Shown here in pieces: positions 8,845 through 17,988 of a stretch of DNA of 64,000 nucleotides (positions are counted from its first letter, which is position 1; each line of letters begins with the position of its first letter). The translations under genes and the position numbers were made by a program. Under the pieces are notes generated by a model. It saw only the letters and a program-made list of their open reading frames with translations. It made no database searches and was not told the DNA's origin. Source of the stretch: Asticcacaulis excentricus (GTDB lineage: Bacteria > Pseudomonadota > Alphaproteobacteria > Caulobacterales > Caulobacteraceae); the NCBI RefSeq assembly GCF_003966695.1, contig NZ_AP018827.1, forward strand, positions 1,240,001-1,304,000, written 5' to 3'.

Positions 8845-9306
8845 TCACCGCGCACTGCGGCCCTGAGTCTTCGTGGCGGCTTCTTCGATGCGGCGCAACA
8901 GGTCCTTCATCAGTTCGATCTCTTCGACGCTGAGATTGGCCAGCACTTCCTTTTCAAACTCCACCGCCGAGGGGGCGACATCGTTGAACAGGCGCTGACC
9001 TTCCGGCGTCAGGATGAGGTGGTGCGAACGGCCATCGTGTTCGTGCGGGGCGCGGGTGATCAGGCGGCGCTTGGCCAGGGCCTGAGCGGCGCGCGAAATG
9101 GTCACCTTGTCCATGCCGGTGCGCTTGACCAGCGCCTGCTGGGTCGAGGGACCGTCTTCGTTCAGCACCCAGATCAACCGCCATTCCGGAATCTTCAGGC
9201 CATAGAGGCTGTCATAGGCCGTCGAAATCAGCCCCGATACCGCGTTGGAGGCCACAGACAGGCGATAAGGCAGGTAATTATCGAGCGACAGCTTGCTATA
9301 GGGCAT
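8845..9306 (-). CDS. MarR family transcriptional regulator
   Basis: 153 residues from the ATG at 9306 (AGAGGA seven bases upstream); an in-frame TTG at 9321 is less likely. The winged-helix core is visible: helices around LKIPEWRLIWVLNEDGPSTQ, the recognition helix DKVTISRAAQALAKRRLI, and the wing with the typical DGRSHHLILTPEGQRL. C-terminal helices (EEIELMKDLLRRIEEAA) would dimerise. MarR proteins usually repress nearby genes and release DNA on binding small aromatic ligands. Its target is unclear; the flanking intergenic 9307-9542, ahead of the divergent DedA gene, is the most likely site. Confidence 0.9.
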   Translation of the reverse strand: MPYSKLSLDNYLPYRLSVASNAVSGLISTAYDSLYGLKIPEWRLIWVLNEDGPSTQQALVKRTGMDKVTISRAAQALAKRRLITRAPHEHDGRSHHLILTPEGQRLFNDVAPSAVEFEKEVLANLSVEEIELMKDLLRRIEEAATKTQGRSAR

Positions 9307-9542
9307 CGGATATCCTCTCAAAAGGTAACTCTGCTATTGCCGTTTTAATGTCATAAATACAAATGAGAATTTTTTAATTCGTCATAAACCCGGACTAATG
9401 CGCGGCGGCCTTGTTTTCGACACGGTAGCGGCGCAGGGAGCACGCTCTTTATTTATTTCGCGCCGCAACAGGGTGTGAGGCGACAAGCCCCGTGCAAGCT
9501 GTTATGGCGGCAGAAATATCTTTTTAGTTACGGATTTATCCC

Positions 9543-10121
9543 TTGCTGCGCCCGCTTTACGACTGGACCCTGAAACAGGCGGCCCGTCCCAATGCTGAAA
9601 AAGTTCTGGCCGCGATCTCGTTTGCCGAAAGCTCTTTCTTCCCCATTCCGCCCGATGTGATGCTTGTGCCCATGGCGCTGGCCAAGCCAGAAAGAGCCTA
9701 TCGTCTGGCACTTATCTGCACCATTGCTTCCGTGCTTGGTGGATTGCTTGGGTACGCAATCGGCTATTATCTGGCCGACGTAGGGATGAAGATCCTTGGC
9801 CTGTTTGGCTATGCAGGCAATCTGGACGCCTTCCATAATTGGATACAGGAATGGGGCGCCTGGGCTATCTTAGCAAAGGGCCTGACGCCCATCCCGTTTA
9901 AGCTGGTCACAATCGCCTCAGGCATGGGGCAGCTTAATATTTTCATTTTCACGGTGTGTTGCATCGTAACGCGTGGTGCCCGCTTCTTCCTGAGCGCGTA
10001 CCTGCTCAAGCGCTTCGGTCCTCAAGCGCGAGAACTGATCGAGAAACGCCTGTATCTCGCGGTCGGCATTTTCATAGCCATTCTGGTTCTGGGTTTCGTT
10101 GCGATCAAATTCCTACACTAA
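9543..10121 (+). CDS. DedA/VTT family membrane protein (YqaA type)
   Basis: 192 residues starting at a TTG (9543); no suitable ATG lies upstream and a later one would remove the first helix. Hydrophobic segments: about 46-70 (ALICTIASVLGGLLGYAIGYYL), about 100-125 and 165-190. The short form with SFFPIPPDVMLVPMALAKP and LAKGLTPIPFKLVTIASG is characteristic of the YqaA branch, whose loops hold the VTT helical hairpins. DedA-type proteins support membrane homeostasis and lipid flipping in the inner membrane. The base composition looks somewhat less GC-rich than its neighbours. No good Shine-Dalgarno sequence is seen. Confidence 0.85.
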   Translation: MLRPLYDWTLKQAARPNAEKVLAAISFAESSFFPIPPDVMLVPMALAKPERAYRLALICTIASVLGGLLGYAIGYYLADVGMKILGLFGYAGNLDAFHNWIQEWGAWAILAKGLTPIPFKLVTIASGMGQLNIFIFTVCCIVTRGARFFLSAYLLKRFGPQARELIEKRLYLAVGIFIAILVLGFVAIKFLH

Positions 10122-10203
10122 ACCCCTCACACAGCCGATTGCCCCGGTCGTGCGAAGCATTTAAGGTGTGATCGCTTTGCGTAACCAGAGGTGACCGATT
10201 GTG

Positions 10204-10746
10204 ATGAAAGCTGTGCTGTTTTTTAGCCGCTGGTGGTCGGTCATCGCCCTGATCAGCGCCCTGTGTCTTCTGGGCGCGGCGCACGCCTTTCAGACGTTCG
10301 GCAATCTCAATCCCTGCCATCTGTGCCTGAAGCAGCGCGACATCTACTGGATCGCCGTCGGCGTGTCGCTGGCCGCCACGGTATGGGCGGTGTTTACGGG
10401 GGCCAAGGGCCCGCCGCGCGTCTTTTCCTTTGTGTTGTTCGCCATCTTCGCCACGGGCTGCGCCATCGCCATCTTCCACATGGGCGGCGAAGAAAAGTGG
10501 TGGGCGCTGCCGGCCACCTGCACCGGCGTGTCAGACGAGGTGTCGATTGATTCCATCGCCGCCATGTTGTCCGGTGGCAAGTTCAAGGCCCCGCAGTGCG
10601 ACATTGTGGCGTGGCGCTTTCTGGGCCTGAGTATGGCAGGGTGGAACGCCATCATTTCCGGCGCGCTGGCGATCCTCAGCCTGATCGCCTCCCTGCGCCT
10701 GCAACTCTATTACCGCCTGTCCCAGCGGCAGGCGAGCGAAGCCTGA
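10204..10746 (+). CDS. Disulfide bond formation protein DsbB family
   Basis: 180 residues from the ATG at 10204 (a GTG lies directly before it; AGAGGTGA is upstream). Four membrane helices are predicted. The first periplasmic loop has the redox pair C-H-L-C followed by KQRDIYW, as in DsbB. Further cysteines lie in the second loop (ATCTGVSD and APQCDIVAW). DsbB passes electrons from DsbA to ubiquinone. The neighbour is a Coq7 ubiquinone hydroxylase, a fitting partner in quinone metabolism. No dsbA gene is in the window. Confidence 0.9.
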   Translation: MKAVLFFSRWWSVIALISALCLLGAAHAFQTFGNLNPCHLCLKQRDIYWIAVGVSLAATVWAVFTGAKGPPRVFSFVLFAIFATGCAIAIFHMGGEEKWWALPATCTGVSDEVSIDSIAAMLSGGKFKAPQCDIVAWRFLGLSMAGWNAIISGALAILSLIASLRLQLYYRLSQRQASEA

Positions 10747-10756
10747 GAGGCCTAAC

Positions 10757-11326
10757 ATGACCGAAGCCGCGCTCCGCCACACCCCTCCCAAGCCCGGCGC
10801 GGGCGAGCGTCAGCGCCGCCTGCACGAGATTTTGCGCGTCGATCACGCCGGGGAACTGGCGGCCGTGCACATCTATCGCGCGCAGGCCGCCGTGTTTGCC
10901 GCCACGCCGCACGCAGGCTTAAGCGACGATCTCAAGCGCATGGAGGGCGAGGAGCAGGTGCACCTTGACCGCTTTGAAGCCCTGATGCGCGACCATCAGG
11001 TCCGCCCGACCGTGATGACGCCCGTGTGGCGGATGGCGGCGCTGGGGCTGGGGGCCGCGACGGCATTGCTGGGCGAAAAGGCCGCCCATGCCTGCACCGA
11101 GGCGGTTGAAAGCGTTATCTCGGAACACTATGCTGAGCAGATCGCCGAGACTCAGGCGCGCGACCCGGAACTGGCCGCCGAACTGACGCAGTTCCGCGAC
11201 GATGAGTTGCGCCACCACGACCACGCCATCGAAGAAGGCGCGCACGAAGCCCCCTTCTATCCGTTGCTGTCGGCGGTGATCAAGGGCGGCTGCAAGCTGG
11301 CCATCAAGATCAGCGAGAAGATATGA
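10757..11326 (+). CDS. coq7: Demethoxyubiquinone hydroxylase (Coq7 family)
   Basis: 189 residues. Di-iron ligands of the ferritin-like fold are visible in both repeats: DHAGELAAVHIY and EGEEQVHLDRF in the first, SEHYAEQIAE and RDDELRHHDHAIEEGA in the second. The family hydroxylates 5-demethoxyubiquinol, the penultimate step of ubiquinone synthesis, at the inner membrane face. The gene starts 10 bp after dsbB and overlaps the DUF1003 gene by ATGA, so these genes form an operon. Confidence 0.95.
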   Translation: MTEAALRHTPPKPGAGERQRRLHEILRVDHAGELAAVHIYRAQAAVFAATPHAGLSDDLKRMEGEEQVHLDRFEALMRDHQVRPTVMTPVWRMAALGLGAATALLGEKAAHACTEAVESVISEHYAEQIAETQARDPELAAELTQFRDDELRHHDHAIEEGAHEAPFYPLLSAVIKGGCKLAIKISEKI

Positions 11327-11772
11327 GTCCCGTCCCGCTGCCGCCGCACCGCGCCGAAGACCTGCGCAATCTGGGGGCCAAGGCAGCCGACGGCATCGCC
11401 GCCATCGTGGGATCGTGGCGCTTTATTATCATTCAGTCGATTCTGCTGTTTGGCTGGATCGCGGTCAACAGCGTAGCGTGGATGCGCGGCTGGGACCCGT
11501 ATCCGTTTATCCTGCTCAATCTGGTTCTATCGTTTCAGGCGGCCTTCACCGCGCCCATCATCATGATGTCGCAAAACCGCCAGGCCGAGGTGGACCGTCA
11601 GAAGGCCGACGCCGACTACCACGTCAATATCAAGGCCGAAGAAGACATCTGCGGTCTGCATGAAAAGATGGACCTGCTGCGCGAACAGGACGTGGCGCGG
11701 CTGATCGGGCTGGTCGAAGCGCTGATCGAGGATAACCGCGCGTTGCGGGCCGAACTGGCGAAACGCGACTGA
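11323..11772 (+). CDS. DUF1003 membrane protein
   Basis: 149 residues with two adjacent membrane helices (about 27-50, FIIIQSILLFGWIAVNSVAW; 57-78, PFILLNLVLSFQAAFTAPII). It has the hallmark DUF1003 text: GSWRF, DPYPFILLNLVLS, MMSQNRQ, and a charged helix with NIKAEEDI. The C-terminus is a cytoplasmic coiled region. The function of the family is not established. Start overlaps the coq7 stop (ATGA) and the stop overlaps the next start (TGATG). Confidence 0.9.
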   Translation: MSPVPLPPHRAEDLRNLGAKAADGIAAIVGSWRFIIIQSILLFGWIAVNSVAWMRGWDPYPFILLNLVLSFQAAFTAPIIMMSQNRQAEVDRQKADADYHVNIKAEEDICGLHEKMDLLREQDVARLIGLVEALIEDNRALRAELAKRD

Positions 11773-12161
11773 TGTTTTCGCACGTCTTTATCGGTATCAG
11801 CGATTTCGAGCGGGCGCTGGCCTTCTATCGCCCGCTGATGCAGGTGCTGGGGACGCCGGAACGCTTCTGCGATGATCAGCGGCCGTGGGCCGGGTGGCAA
11901 TCCGCGCCCGGCCCGCGCCCGTTGTTCCTGATAGGCAGGCCCTTCGATGGCGAGCCCGCAGCAGGCAATGGCCAGATGGTCGCCTTTATGGCCAGGGATC
12001 GCGCCACGGTAGATCGAGCTTACGCTACAGCTCTGGCCAATGGCGGCACCTGCGAGGGTCCGCCGGGTCTGCGCCCGCAGTATCACGCCGACTATTACGG
12101 GGCCTATGTGCGTGATCCGGACGGCAACAAGCTATGCGTGGCGTGCCATACGACCGCTTAG
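11772..12161 (+). CDS. VOC family (glyoxalase/bleomycin-resistance-like) protein
   Basis: 129 residues, one vicinal-oxygen-chelate fold: beta start MFSHVFIGISDFERALAFY, a central AFMARDRATVDRAYATAL helix, and the end YYGAYVRDPDGNKLCVACH. His4 and the Glu/Asp positions of the metal site are only partly conserved, so metal binding is uncertain. Last gene of the dsbB-coq7-DUF1003 operon, starting within the previous stop codon. Substrate unknown. Confidence 0.85.
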   Translation: MFSHVFIGISDFERALAFYRPLMQVLGTPERFCDDQRPWAGWQSAPGPRPLFLIGRPFDGEPAAGNGQMVAFMARDRATVDRAYATALANGGTCEGPPGLRPQYHADYYGAYVRDPDGNKLCVACHTTA

Positions 12162-12188
12162 ACGCGTTTAAAAATCAACTTGAAAAGC

Positions 12189-12223
12189 GAAAAATCCCGA
12201 CGGGCCACCCCGAGGGATTTTTC
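12189..12223 (+). terminator. Intrinsic terminator after the VOC gene
   Basis: Stem AAAAATCCC/GGGATTTTT (12190-12198 with 12214-12222), ending in a T-run on the plus strand. Confidence 0.75.
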
Positions 12224-12240
12224 ACTGCATTCAATCCGCT

Positions 12241-12271
12241 AAAAAGTACCCCGCTTGCGGGGCCACTTTTT
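12241..12271 (-). terminator. Intrinsic terminator after the DegP-like gene
   Basis: Nested stem AAAAAGT...CCCCGC/GCGGGG...ACTTTTT. On the minus strand it ends in a T-run 11 bases past the stop codon of the DegP-like gene; on the plus strand it could back up the preceding terminator. Confidence 0.75.
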
Positions 12272-12281
12272 AGCGAGGCAA

Positions 12282-13697
12282 TTAGAATTGAGCGGTAATA
12301 TTCTGACCGCCGCGGCTGATGGTGATGGTGAAGCGGCGGGCCGACTTCATCACCGACTCTAGTTGCGCCGTCGAGGTGATGGCCTGCCCATTGACGTCCC
12401 TGACGATATCGCCCGGCCGGAAGCCCGCTGCCGCGGCATACGAACGCCCGGACAGGGCATAGATCATCACGCCCTTCGACGCCGCAAACGGATCGAGCCC
12501 GATCTCATCGGCCACAGCCGGCGACAGATTGACGACGGTGGCCCCATTCAGCGGGAAGTTGCCGCTGAGGGCGCGCTGATCCTTCGGCGCGCCGCTGGGC
12601 GGGGTGACGCGCGCCGTCAGGCTCAGCTCCTTGCCCGCGCGCAGCACCTTCAGCGCCGCCGCGTCATTGGGATTGAGCAGGCCGACGCGGTAGTTCAGCG
12701 CCTTGGGGTCGTTGACCGCCTCGCCATTGATGCCCAGGATGACGTCGCCGGTCTTCAGGCCCGCCTTGTCCGCCGGACCCCCGGGATAGACGTCGGACAC
12801 GAGGATACCATCCGGACGCGACAGGCCCAGAGAGCGGGCGATTTCGGTGGTCATGCCATCGCCCTTGGCCCCCAGCCACGGCCGCACCAGCGTCGATTTA
12901 CCGCCCAGCGCCGTATCGACCGCGCGGCGCACCATGGCCGCCGGGATGGCGAAACCGACGCCTGCCGACGAGCCTGAGCGCGACAGGATGAACGAATTAA
13001 TACCGATCAGGCGGCCATCCATATCGACCAGCGCCCCGCCCGAATTGCCGGGATTGATGGCGGCGTCGGTCTGGATAAAGGCCCCCTCGCCCTGCCCCAC
13101 ATCGGTGCGGTCCAGCGCCGAGATGATGCCGTTGGTGACGGTCTGCCCCACGCCGAACGGGTTGCCGATCGCCAGCACCAGATCACCGACCTCAAGGTCG
13201 TGGCCTTCCTGAAGATTGATGGTCGGGAATTTCTGCCCGGTGGTGTCGAGCTTGAGGATGGCCAGATCGCTGCGCTCATCGGCCAGCAGCACCTTGGCCG
13301 GGAATTCGCGGCGGTCATTGAGCACGACCATGAATTCCTGACCGCCCTGCACCACGTGGTTGTTGGTGACCACAATGCCGTCGGCGCGCACGATGACGCC
13401 GGACCCCAGCGACTGCTCAACGCGGGCCTGCGGCACGCCGCCGCCAAACAACTGCCAGAAGGGATCGACCTGCTGACGGGTCACACGCCGCGCATAGACA
13501 TTGACCACGGCGGGCGCCGTCTGCTTGACCACGGGCGAGAAGGACGACTTCATGGCACCGGCATCGCCCGGCACCTTGCGCGTCGCCGGGGCCGGCGCCT
13601 GATTGAAGCCCTGATAGTCCTGCGACTTGCCCTCGCCGGGTGAACAGGCGGCCAGCACGGCGCAAACGGACACCAGCAGGGCGGATTTCAAGGTCAT
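12282..13697 (-). CDS. Do/DegP-family (HtrA) serine protease, lipoprotein form
   Basis: 471 residues from the ATG at 13697. The signal has a lipobox (AVLAAC, Cys about residue 18), so the protein is probably anchored to a membrane and faces the periplasm. Trypsin-like domain: His in TNNHVV, Asp in RSDLAILKLD, nucleophile Ser in NPGNSGGAL. Two PDZ domains follow (around RSLGLSRPDGILVSDV and the last 90 residues with GFRPGDIVRDVNG). Most DegP/DegQ proteins are soluble, so the lipid anchor is a variation. The family degrades or refolds misfolded envelope proteins. The open frame runs on upstream to 14408, but that part overlaps the transporter gene and lacks similarity. Confidence 0.92.
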   Translation of the reverse strand: MTLKSALLVSVCAVLAACSPGEGKSQDYQGFNQAPAPATRKVPGDAGAMKSSFSPVVKQTAPAVVNVYARRVTRQQVDPFWQLFGGGVPQARVEQSLGSGVIVRADGIVVTNNHVVQGGQEFMVVLNDRREFPAKVLLADERSDLAILKLDTTGQKFPTINLQEGHDLEVGDLVLAIGNPFGVGQTVTNGIISALDRTDVGQGEGAFIQTDAAINPGNSGGALVDMDGRLIGINSFILSRSGSSAGVGFAIPAAMVRRAVDTALGGKSTLVRPWLGAKGDGMTTEIARSLGLSRPDGILVSDVYPGGPADKAGLKTGDVILGINGEAVNDPKALNYRVGLLNPNDAAALKVLRAGKELSLTARVTPPSGAPKDQRALSGNFPLNGATVVNLSPAVADEIGLDPFAASKGVMIYALSGRSYAAAAGFRPGDIVRDVNGQAITSTAQLESVMKSARRFTITISRGGQNITAQF

Positions 13698-13770
13698 GGT
13701 GATCTCTTTGGCTCTTATCATCATAGGGACTAATGTAAAAACCAAAATGGCGACTTCAAGGCCGCAAGGT

Positions 13771-13920
13771 TTGGCCACGAAAAACACGACAAGCACGAAC
13801 ACGGTTTTTGCCGACAGCGCGAAGCGCCTTTGGGAGGCGCGTGCCGCAAACCGCGCAAAGGCCCTGCGGGCGAAAGGCAGGGGTTCTGGCGTTCGTGCTT
13901 TTCGTGTTTTTGGTGGCCAA
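13771..13920. repeat. Intergenic palindromic element, CACGAA type
   Basis: Two 30-bp inverted arms (13771-13800 and 13891-13920) that differ at only two positions, carrying CACGAAAAACACGA and AAGCACGAAC units. Smaller GC-rich palindromes lie between them. It fills the space between two minus-strand genes. Confidence 0.75.
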
Positions 13921-13924
13921 ACCC

Positions 13925-15199
13925 TCAGAACAGCGGCTCGTGGTCGTGCTGCACGGGCTTGGCTGTCGTCGGCACCGGTTCGTCCTTTGAGCGATCGCGC
14001 ACGCCCAGCGCCATCAGGAAGGCCACGAGAAGCACCACAGCCGCCGAGAAGAAGGCCGCCCCCGACCATAGCTTTTCGACGCCCGGTCGCGTCATCACCG
14101 ACAGGATATAGCCAAAGACAAACGGCGCAATAATCCCCGACAGCGACATCAGGCTGTTGACCGCCCCTTGCAGCAGGCCCTGATCGCCCGCACCGACGCG
14201 CGTGGTCATCAGCGATTGCAGGGCGGCATTGGTCATGCCCCAGCAACTCATGATCGGAATGGTGATCAGAAAGACGCGCCAGTCGGTATTGTAGCCATAG
14301 CTCATAAAGCCCACGACGCCGCACAAAAGGCCGATGACCAGAGTCGCCTTTTCGCCAATGCGTTTGACGACCATGCCGGTCAGCCCGCCCTGCACGATCA
14401 CCGCCCACACGGCGTAATAGGCCATGGCGAGGCCGACCTCGCGCCCGCCCCAGCCCAGCCGGTAGCTAGCGTACAGCACAAAGGTCGCCGGGATGACGTG
14501 GTGCGCGAAGTTCGACACCATGCTGATCAGGGCCAGGCGCATGACGCTTTTGGCCTGCCACAGGAAGAGGATCGAGCCGATGGGATTGGCGTTTTTCAGG
14601 CTGAACGGCTTGCGGTGGTCCTTATCGAGCGATTCCGGCAGGACCAGCGCGCCATAGAGGGCATTGAGCAGGCTTAAGCCCCCTGCCACCCAGAAGGGCA
14701 GTCTCAGGTCGATATGGCCCAGCATCCCGCCCAGCGCCGGGCCCATGACGAAGCCGACGCCAAAGGCGGCACCGATATAGCCGTACATCTGCGCGCGTTC
14801 GTCCGGCTCGGAAATGTCGCTGATATAGGCATAGGCCGTGGTGATCGAGGCCGAGGTGACGCCATTGAGCAGCCGCCCGATCAGAAGCCACATCAGATTG
14901 CCGCTCAGCGCCATGATCAGATAGTCGAGCGCCAGCCCCAGATTGGACATCAGGATGATGGGGCGGCGGCCGAAGCGGTCGGACAGCGACCCCAGTATGG
15001 GCGAGCAGACGAACTGCGTGAAGCCCCACAGCGAGTTGAACACCCCGCTCCACCAGCTTGCCGCCGTCACCGAGCCGACAAAGGTTTCGATCAGGCGCGG
15101 CAGGACCGGTATGGCCAGCCCCAGCGCCATCATGTCGAGACAAACGGTGATGAAGATGAACATCACCCCCGGTTTGAGATGTGCTTTCACGCCCCCCAT
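13925..15199 (-). CDS. TetA/TCR-type MFS transporter (downstream copy)
   Basis: 424 residues, 12 predicted membrane helices. Motif A is visible as [12 protein letters not shown] after helix 2, and the N-terminus FIFITVCLDMMALGLAIPVLP matches the drug:H+ antiporter-1 (Tet) class. These pumps export small molecules in exchange for protons. The sequence is very similar to its neighbour, for example [13 protein letters not shown] against [13 protein letters not shown]. It begins 10 bp after the stop of the upstream copy, so the two are an operon. There is no tetR neighbour, so tetracycline specificity is not supported. Confidence 0.9.
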   Translation of the reverse strand: MGGVKAHLKPGVMFIFITVCLDMMALGLAIPVLPRLIETFVGSVTAASWWSGVFNSLWGFTQFVCSPILGSLSDRFGRRPIILMSNLGLALDYLIMALSGNLMWLLIGRLLNGVTSASITTAYAYISDISEPDERAQMYGYIGAAFGVGFVMGPALGGMLGHIDLRLPFWVAGGLSLLNALYGALVLPESLDKDHRKPFSLKNANPIGSILFLWQAKSVMRLALISMVSNFAHHVIPATFVLYASYRLGWGGREVGLAMAYYAVWAVIVQGGLTGMVVKRIGEKATLVIGLLCGVVGFMSYGYNTDWRVFLITIPIMSCWGMTNAALQSLMTTRVGAGDQGLLQGAVNSLMSLSGIIAPFVFGYILSVMTRPGVEKLWSGAAFFSAAVVLLVAFLMALGVRDRSKDEPVPTTAKPVQHDHEPLF

Positions 15200-15209
15200 G
15201 TCGCCCCGG

Positions 15210-16469
15210 TCAGTGTACGGGGCCGGACGGCGGCGCGCCGTTGCCGCTGTGGCGAATGGCGGCCTTGACGCCGGCGGCGATCAGCAGGGCGATGCCCAGA
15301 ATGGCCGCCGCCAGCACAAAGGGCGCGCCGGCGGTCACCGGCCCGTGGGTCGAGGCCACGGCAAACACTGCGCCAAAGGTCAGGGGCGCGAAGATGCCCG
15401 CCGCCGACATCAGGCTCATATTGGCCCCTTGCAGGGTGCCCTGTTCCTGCGGCGCGACCTTTGAGGTCATCAGGGCCTGCGCCGCCGGACCGGTCAGCCC
15501 CCACAGGCTCATCAGGGGGATAAAGAGGACATAGGCCTGCCAGGTGGGGGCAAGGCCGTAGCCGAGAAAACCGATGACGCCGAAACTCAGGCCCACCAAC
15601 ATGGCCTTCTTTTCGCCGATGGCGCGCACCACGCGCCCGGTCAGACCCGCCTGCACGATGGCGCTGCACACGCCCACCGCCGCCAGCGTCCAGCCCACCT
15701 CCTTGGGGCCCCAGCCAAAGCGCAGGGCGGCATAGAGGACGAAGGTCGTCGGCAGGACCTGATGCGCGAAATTGACCGTCAGATTGATCAGAGACAGGCG
15801 CAAAACATCCGCATTCCGGCTGAGGAAGGCCAGGGCTCCCAACGGATTGGCTGTGCGCAGCGAGAAGGGCTTGCGGTTTTCCGGCGGCAGCGATTCGGGC
15901 AGGACAAACAGGCCGTAGCAGAAGTTCAGCAGGCTTAAGCCCGCCGCGACGTAAAACGGCAGGCGCGGATCGACATCGCCCAGCACGCCGCCCAGCAGCG
16001 GCCCCAGAACAAAGCCCAGACCAAAGGCGGCCCCCATCATGCCAAAATATTTAGCGCGGTTTTCCGGCTGGGTGACGTCGGAAATGTACGCATAGGCGGT
16101 GGAAATGCTGGCCGAGGTGATGCCGTTGATCAGCCGCCCCAGCAGCAGCCAGCCCAGCCCCGGCGCCATGGCCATCAGCAGGTAGTCAAAGCCCAGACCG
16201 AAGTTCGACAACAGCACAATGGGCCGACGCCCGAAGCGGTCCGACAGCGCGCCCACGATGGGTGAGGAGATGAACTGCATCACGCCCCACAGCGAGCCGA
16301 ACAGCCCCACCCAGTAACCGGCGGCCGAGACATCACCCACAAAGTCCGCGATCAGGGCGGGCGTCACGGGAATAATCAGCCCCAGCGCCACGATATCGAG
16401 GCAGATGGTGACAAAGATAAACGGGACCGCCGCCTTGTGAGGGCGCGACAGTTCGGGGATTCCGCTCAC
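15210..16469 (-). CDS. TetA/TCR-type MFS transporter (upstream copy)
   Basis: 419 residues starting at a GTG (16469). 12 predicted helices, motif [15 protein letters not shown], and the same overall layout as the adjacent copy, including SDRFGRRPI, a [16 protein letters not shown] stretch and RKPFSL in the cytoplasmic loop. It is the product of a tandem duplication followed by divergence. Substrate unknown; multidrug or sugar efflux are both possible in this class. Confidence 0.9.
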   Translation of the reverse strand: MSGIPELSRPHKAAVPFIFVTICLDIVALGLIIPVTPALIADFVGDVSAAGYWVGLFGSLWGVMQFISSPIVGALSDRFGRRPIVLLSNFGLGFDYLLMAMAPGLGWLLLGRLINGITSASISTAYAYISDVTQPENRAKYFGMMGAAFGLGFVLGPLLGGVLGDVDPRLPFYVAAGLSLLNFCYGLFVLPESLPPENRKPFSLRTANPLGALAFLSRNADVLRLSLINLTVNFAHQVLPTTFVLYAALRFGWGPKEVGWTLAAVGVCSAIVQAGLTGRVVRAIGEKKAMLVGLSFGVIGFLGYGLAPTWQAYVLFIPLMSLWGLTGPAAQALMTSKVAPQEQGTLQGANMSLMSAAGIFAPLTFGAVFAVASTHGPVTAGAPFVLAAAILGIALLIAAGVKAAIRHSGNGAPPSGPVH

Positions 16470-16626
16470 GTTCCAGCCTTGCAGACGAAATAAACAGCGG
16501 ACCTACATAGGTCAATTCTCTACGCTTGGCTAGTGCGGCCTGCGATTTCGACGCGGCATTTTATCTGATCAACAGACTGTTTTTTATAGGTTTATTTTGT
16601 GAAATCCATTGCGCGTCATCCCGCAC

Positions 16627-17859
16627 CTATCTGAGGGCGGGGGCCACATCGCGCAAATGGCCGTCCGATGGCTGCGGCTTCAGGTGCATCAGGCGCATGA
16701 TCAGCGGATAGACATCGACATTGTCAAAGGTCTTCAGCGTCACGCCCGGCCGGATATCGGGGCCGAAGACGATCAGGCGCGTAAACATCTCCGGATCATA
16801 GGGATCATAACCGTGGCTGCCGCCCTGTGGTTTCGGCATCCAGCCGTCGCGCGAGGGGGCGACGATGTAGCTGCCCGGATTGGCGAGGCAGACGATCGGC
16901 GGCACACGGCGGTGCGTGCCGTAATGGAAGCGTGCCGGGATGTCCTGTTTGCGCCAGCATTGCATATGGGCGTGCGGTTTCAACAGCGCGGCTTCGACGA
17001 TCTTTTCCTGACCTGCATTGGGGGTGAAACCGGCCGCCTGACCGCCAGAGACCGTCGCGCTGTTGGGCGGCAGCAGGTCCGCCACCTTGATAAAGGTTTC
17101 GGGCCTGTGCTGCGTCATGCCGTGATCGCCGACGATAACGATATTGACCTTACCCCACAGGCCGCGCGCCTTAAGACCGGCGATCAGGTGGCCGATACCC
17201 TCATCGACGGCTTTCAGCGAGGCGGCGACCTCCGGGCTGTTGGGGCCGAAATCGTGCCCCGCATGATCAACGTCGCTGAAATAGAGGGTCAGGGCCTGCG
17301 GACGTTCGGCCTCAGGTACATCGAACCAGGCCAGACCGCGATCCACCACGGTGGTGGGCGGCAGATGGTCTTCAAAAGCGGCGTATTTATAAGGCCGCGC
17401 CCCGTGAATTTCCGCCTCTGAGCCGGGCCAGAACATCGTGGCCACCTTCACGCCCTGACGATTCGCCGTCACCCAGAAGGGCTCGGCGTCGTTCCACCAG
17501 AAGCCGTCGGTCACCTGTTCGCGGTCCGACAGCCTGAAGGTTACGCCGGGGCGCTGCGGGTCACGCATGGTGTTGCCGACAATGCCGTGGTGGTCCGGAC
17601 GCTTGCCGGTCACCAACGTATAGTGGTTGGGGAAGGTCAGGGATGGAAAGCTGGGGCGCATCGGGCCGGTCGCCCCATTGGCGGCCAGATAGCTCAGATT
17701 GGGCGTCAGGCCGCGCGTGTGATAGTCAGCGCGCCAACCATCAATCGAGATCAGGATCAGGGTGTGGCGCGGGGCCGACGTTTGCGATGGCATACTGGCG
17801 CAGGCCGACAGGATAAGCGCGGCCAAACCGCAAAGCCACAACCGCCACAGAGCTCGCAT
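16627..17859 (-). CDS. NPP-type alkaline phosphatase family lipoprotein (nucleotide pyrophosphatase/phosphodiesterase)
   Basis: 410 residues from the ATG at 17859. The lipobox LSAC at about residues 18-21 indicates a lipoprotein. Catalytic features of the NPP branch: metal ligand Asp in LISIDGWRADY, nucleophile Thr in SLTFPNHYTLVTGKRP, and further ligands in SDVDHAGHDFGP, VIVGDHGMTQ and GSHGYDP. These enzymes hydrolyse phosphodiester or pyrophosphate bonds of nucleotides or phospholipid head groups in the periplasm. The gene stands alone between the transporters and a small peptide gene. Exact substrate unknown. Confidence 0.9.
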   Translation of the reverse strand: MRALWRLWLCGLAALILSACASMPSQTSAPRHTLILISIDGWRADYHTRGLTPNLSYLAANGATGPMRPSFPSLTFPNHYTLVTGKRPDHHGIVGNTMRDPQRPGVTFRLSDREQVTDGFWWNDAEPFWVTANRQGVKVATMFWPGSEAEIHGARPYKYAAFEDHLPPTTVVDRGLAWFDVPEAERPQALTLYFSDVDHAGHDFGPNSPEVAASLKAVDEGIGHLIAGLKARGLWGKVNIVIVGDHGMTQHRPETFIKVADLLPPNSATVSGGQAAGFTPNAGQEKIVEAALLKPHAHMQCWRKQDIPARFHYGTHRRVPPIVCLANPGSYIVAPSRDGWMPKPQGGSHGYDPYDPEMFTRLIVFGPDIRPGVTLKTFDNVDVYPLIMRLMHLKPQPSDGHLRDVAPALR

Positions 17860-17937
17860 CGTCAACGCCTTTCACACACCTGCTTTCATAGGTAACTAAC
17901 GGGTATGACGGGGCGATGACAAGAGGCCTATGCGCAA

Positions 17938-17967
17938 CAAAAAGGCCCCCGGCGGAGCCGGAGGCCT
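17938..17967 (-). terminator. Intrinsic terminator after the 50-residue ORF
   Basis: Minus-strand stem GGCCTCCGGC/GCCGGGGGCC (one mismatch) with loop TCC, followed by TTTTT. It lies 22 bases past the stop codon. Confidence 0.8.
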
Positions 17968-17988
17968 GTGTTCAGGATTATGTAGGCC

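Noticed and set aside
13698-14408. Upstream extension of the DegP-like frame
   Set aside because: It overlaps the transporter gene and the palindromic element; the lipoprotein signal at 13697 sets the start.
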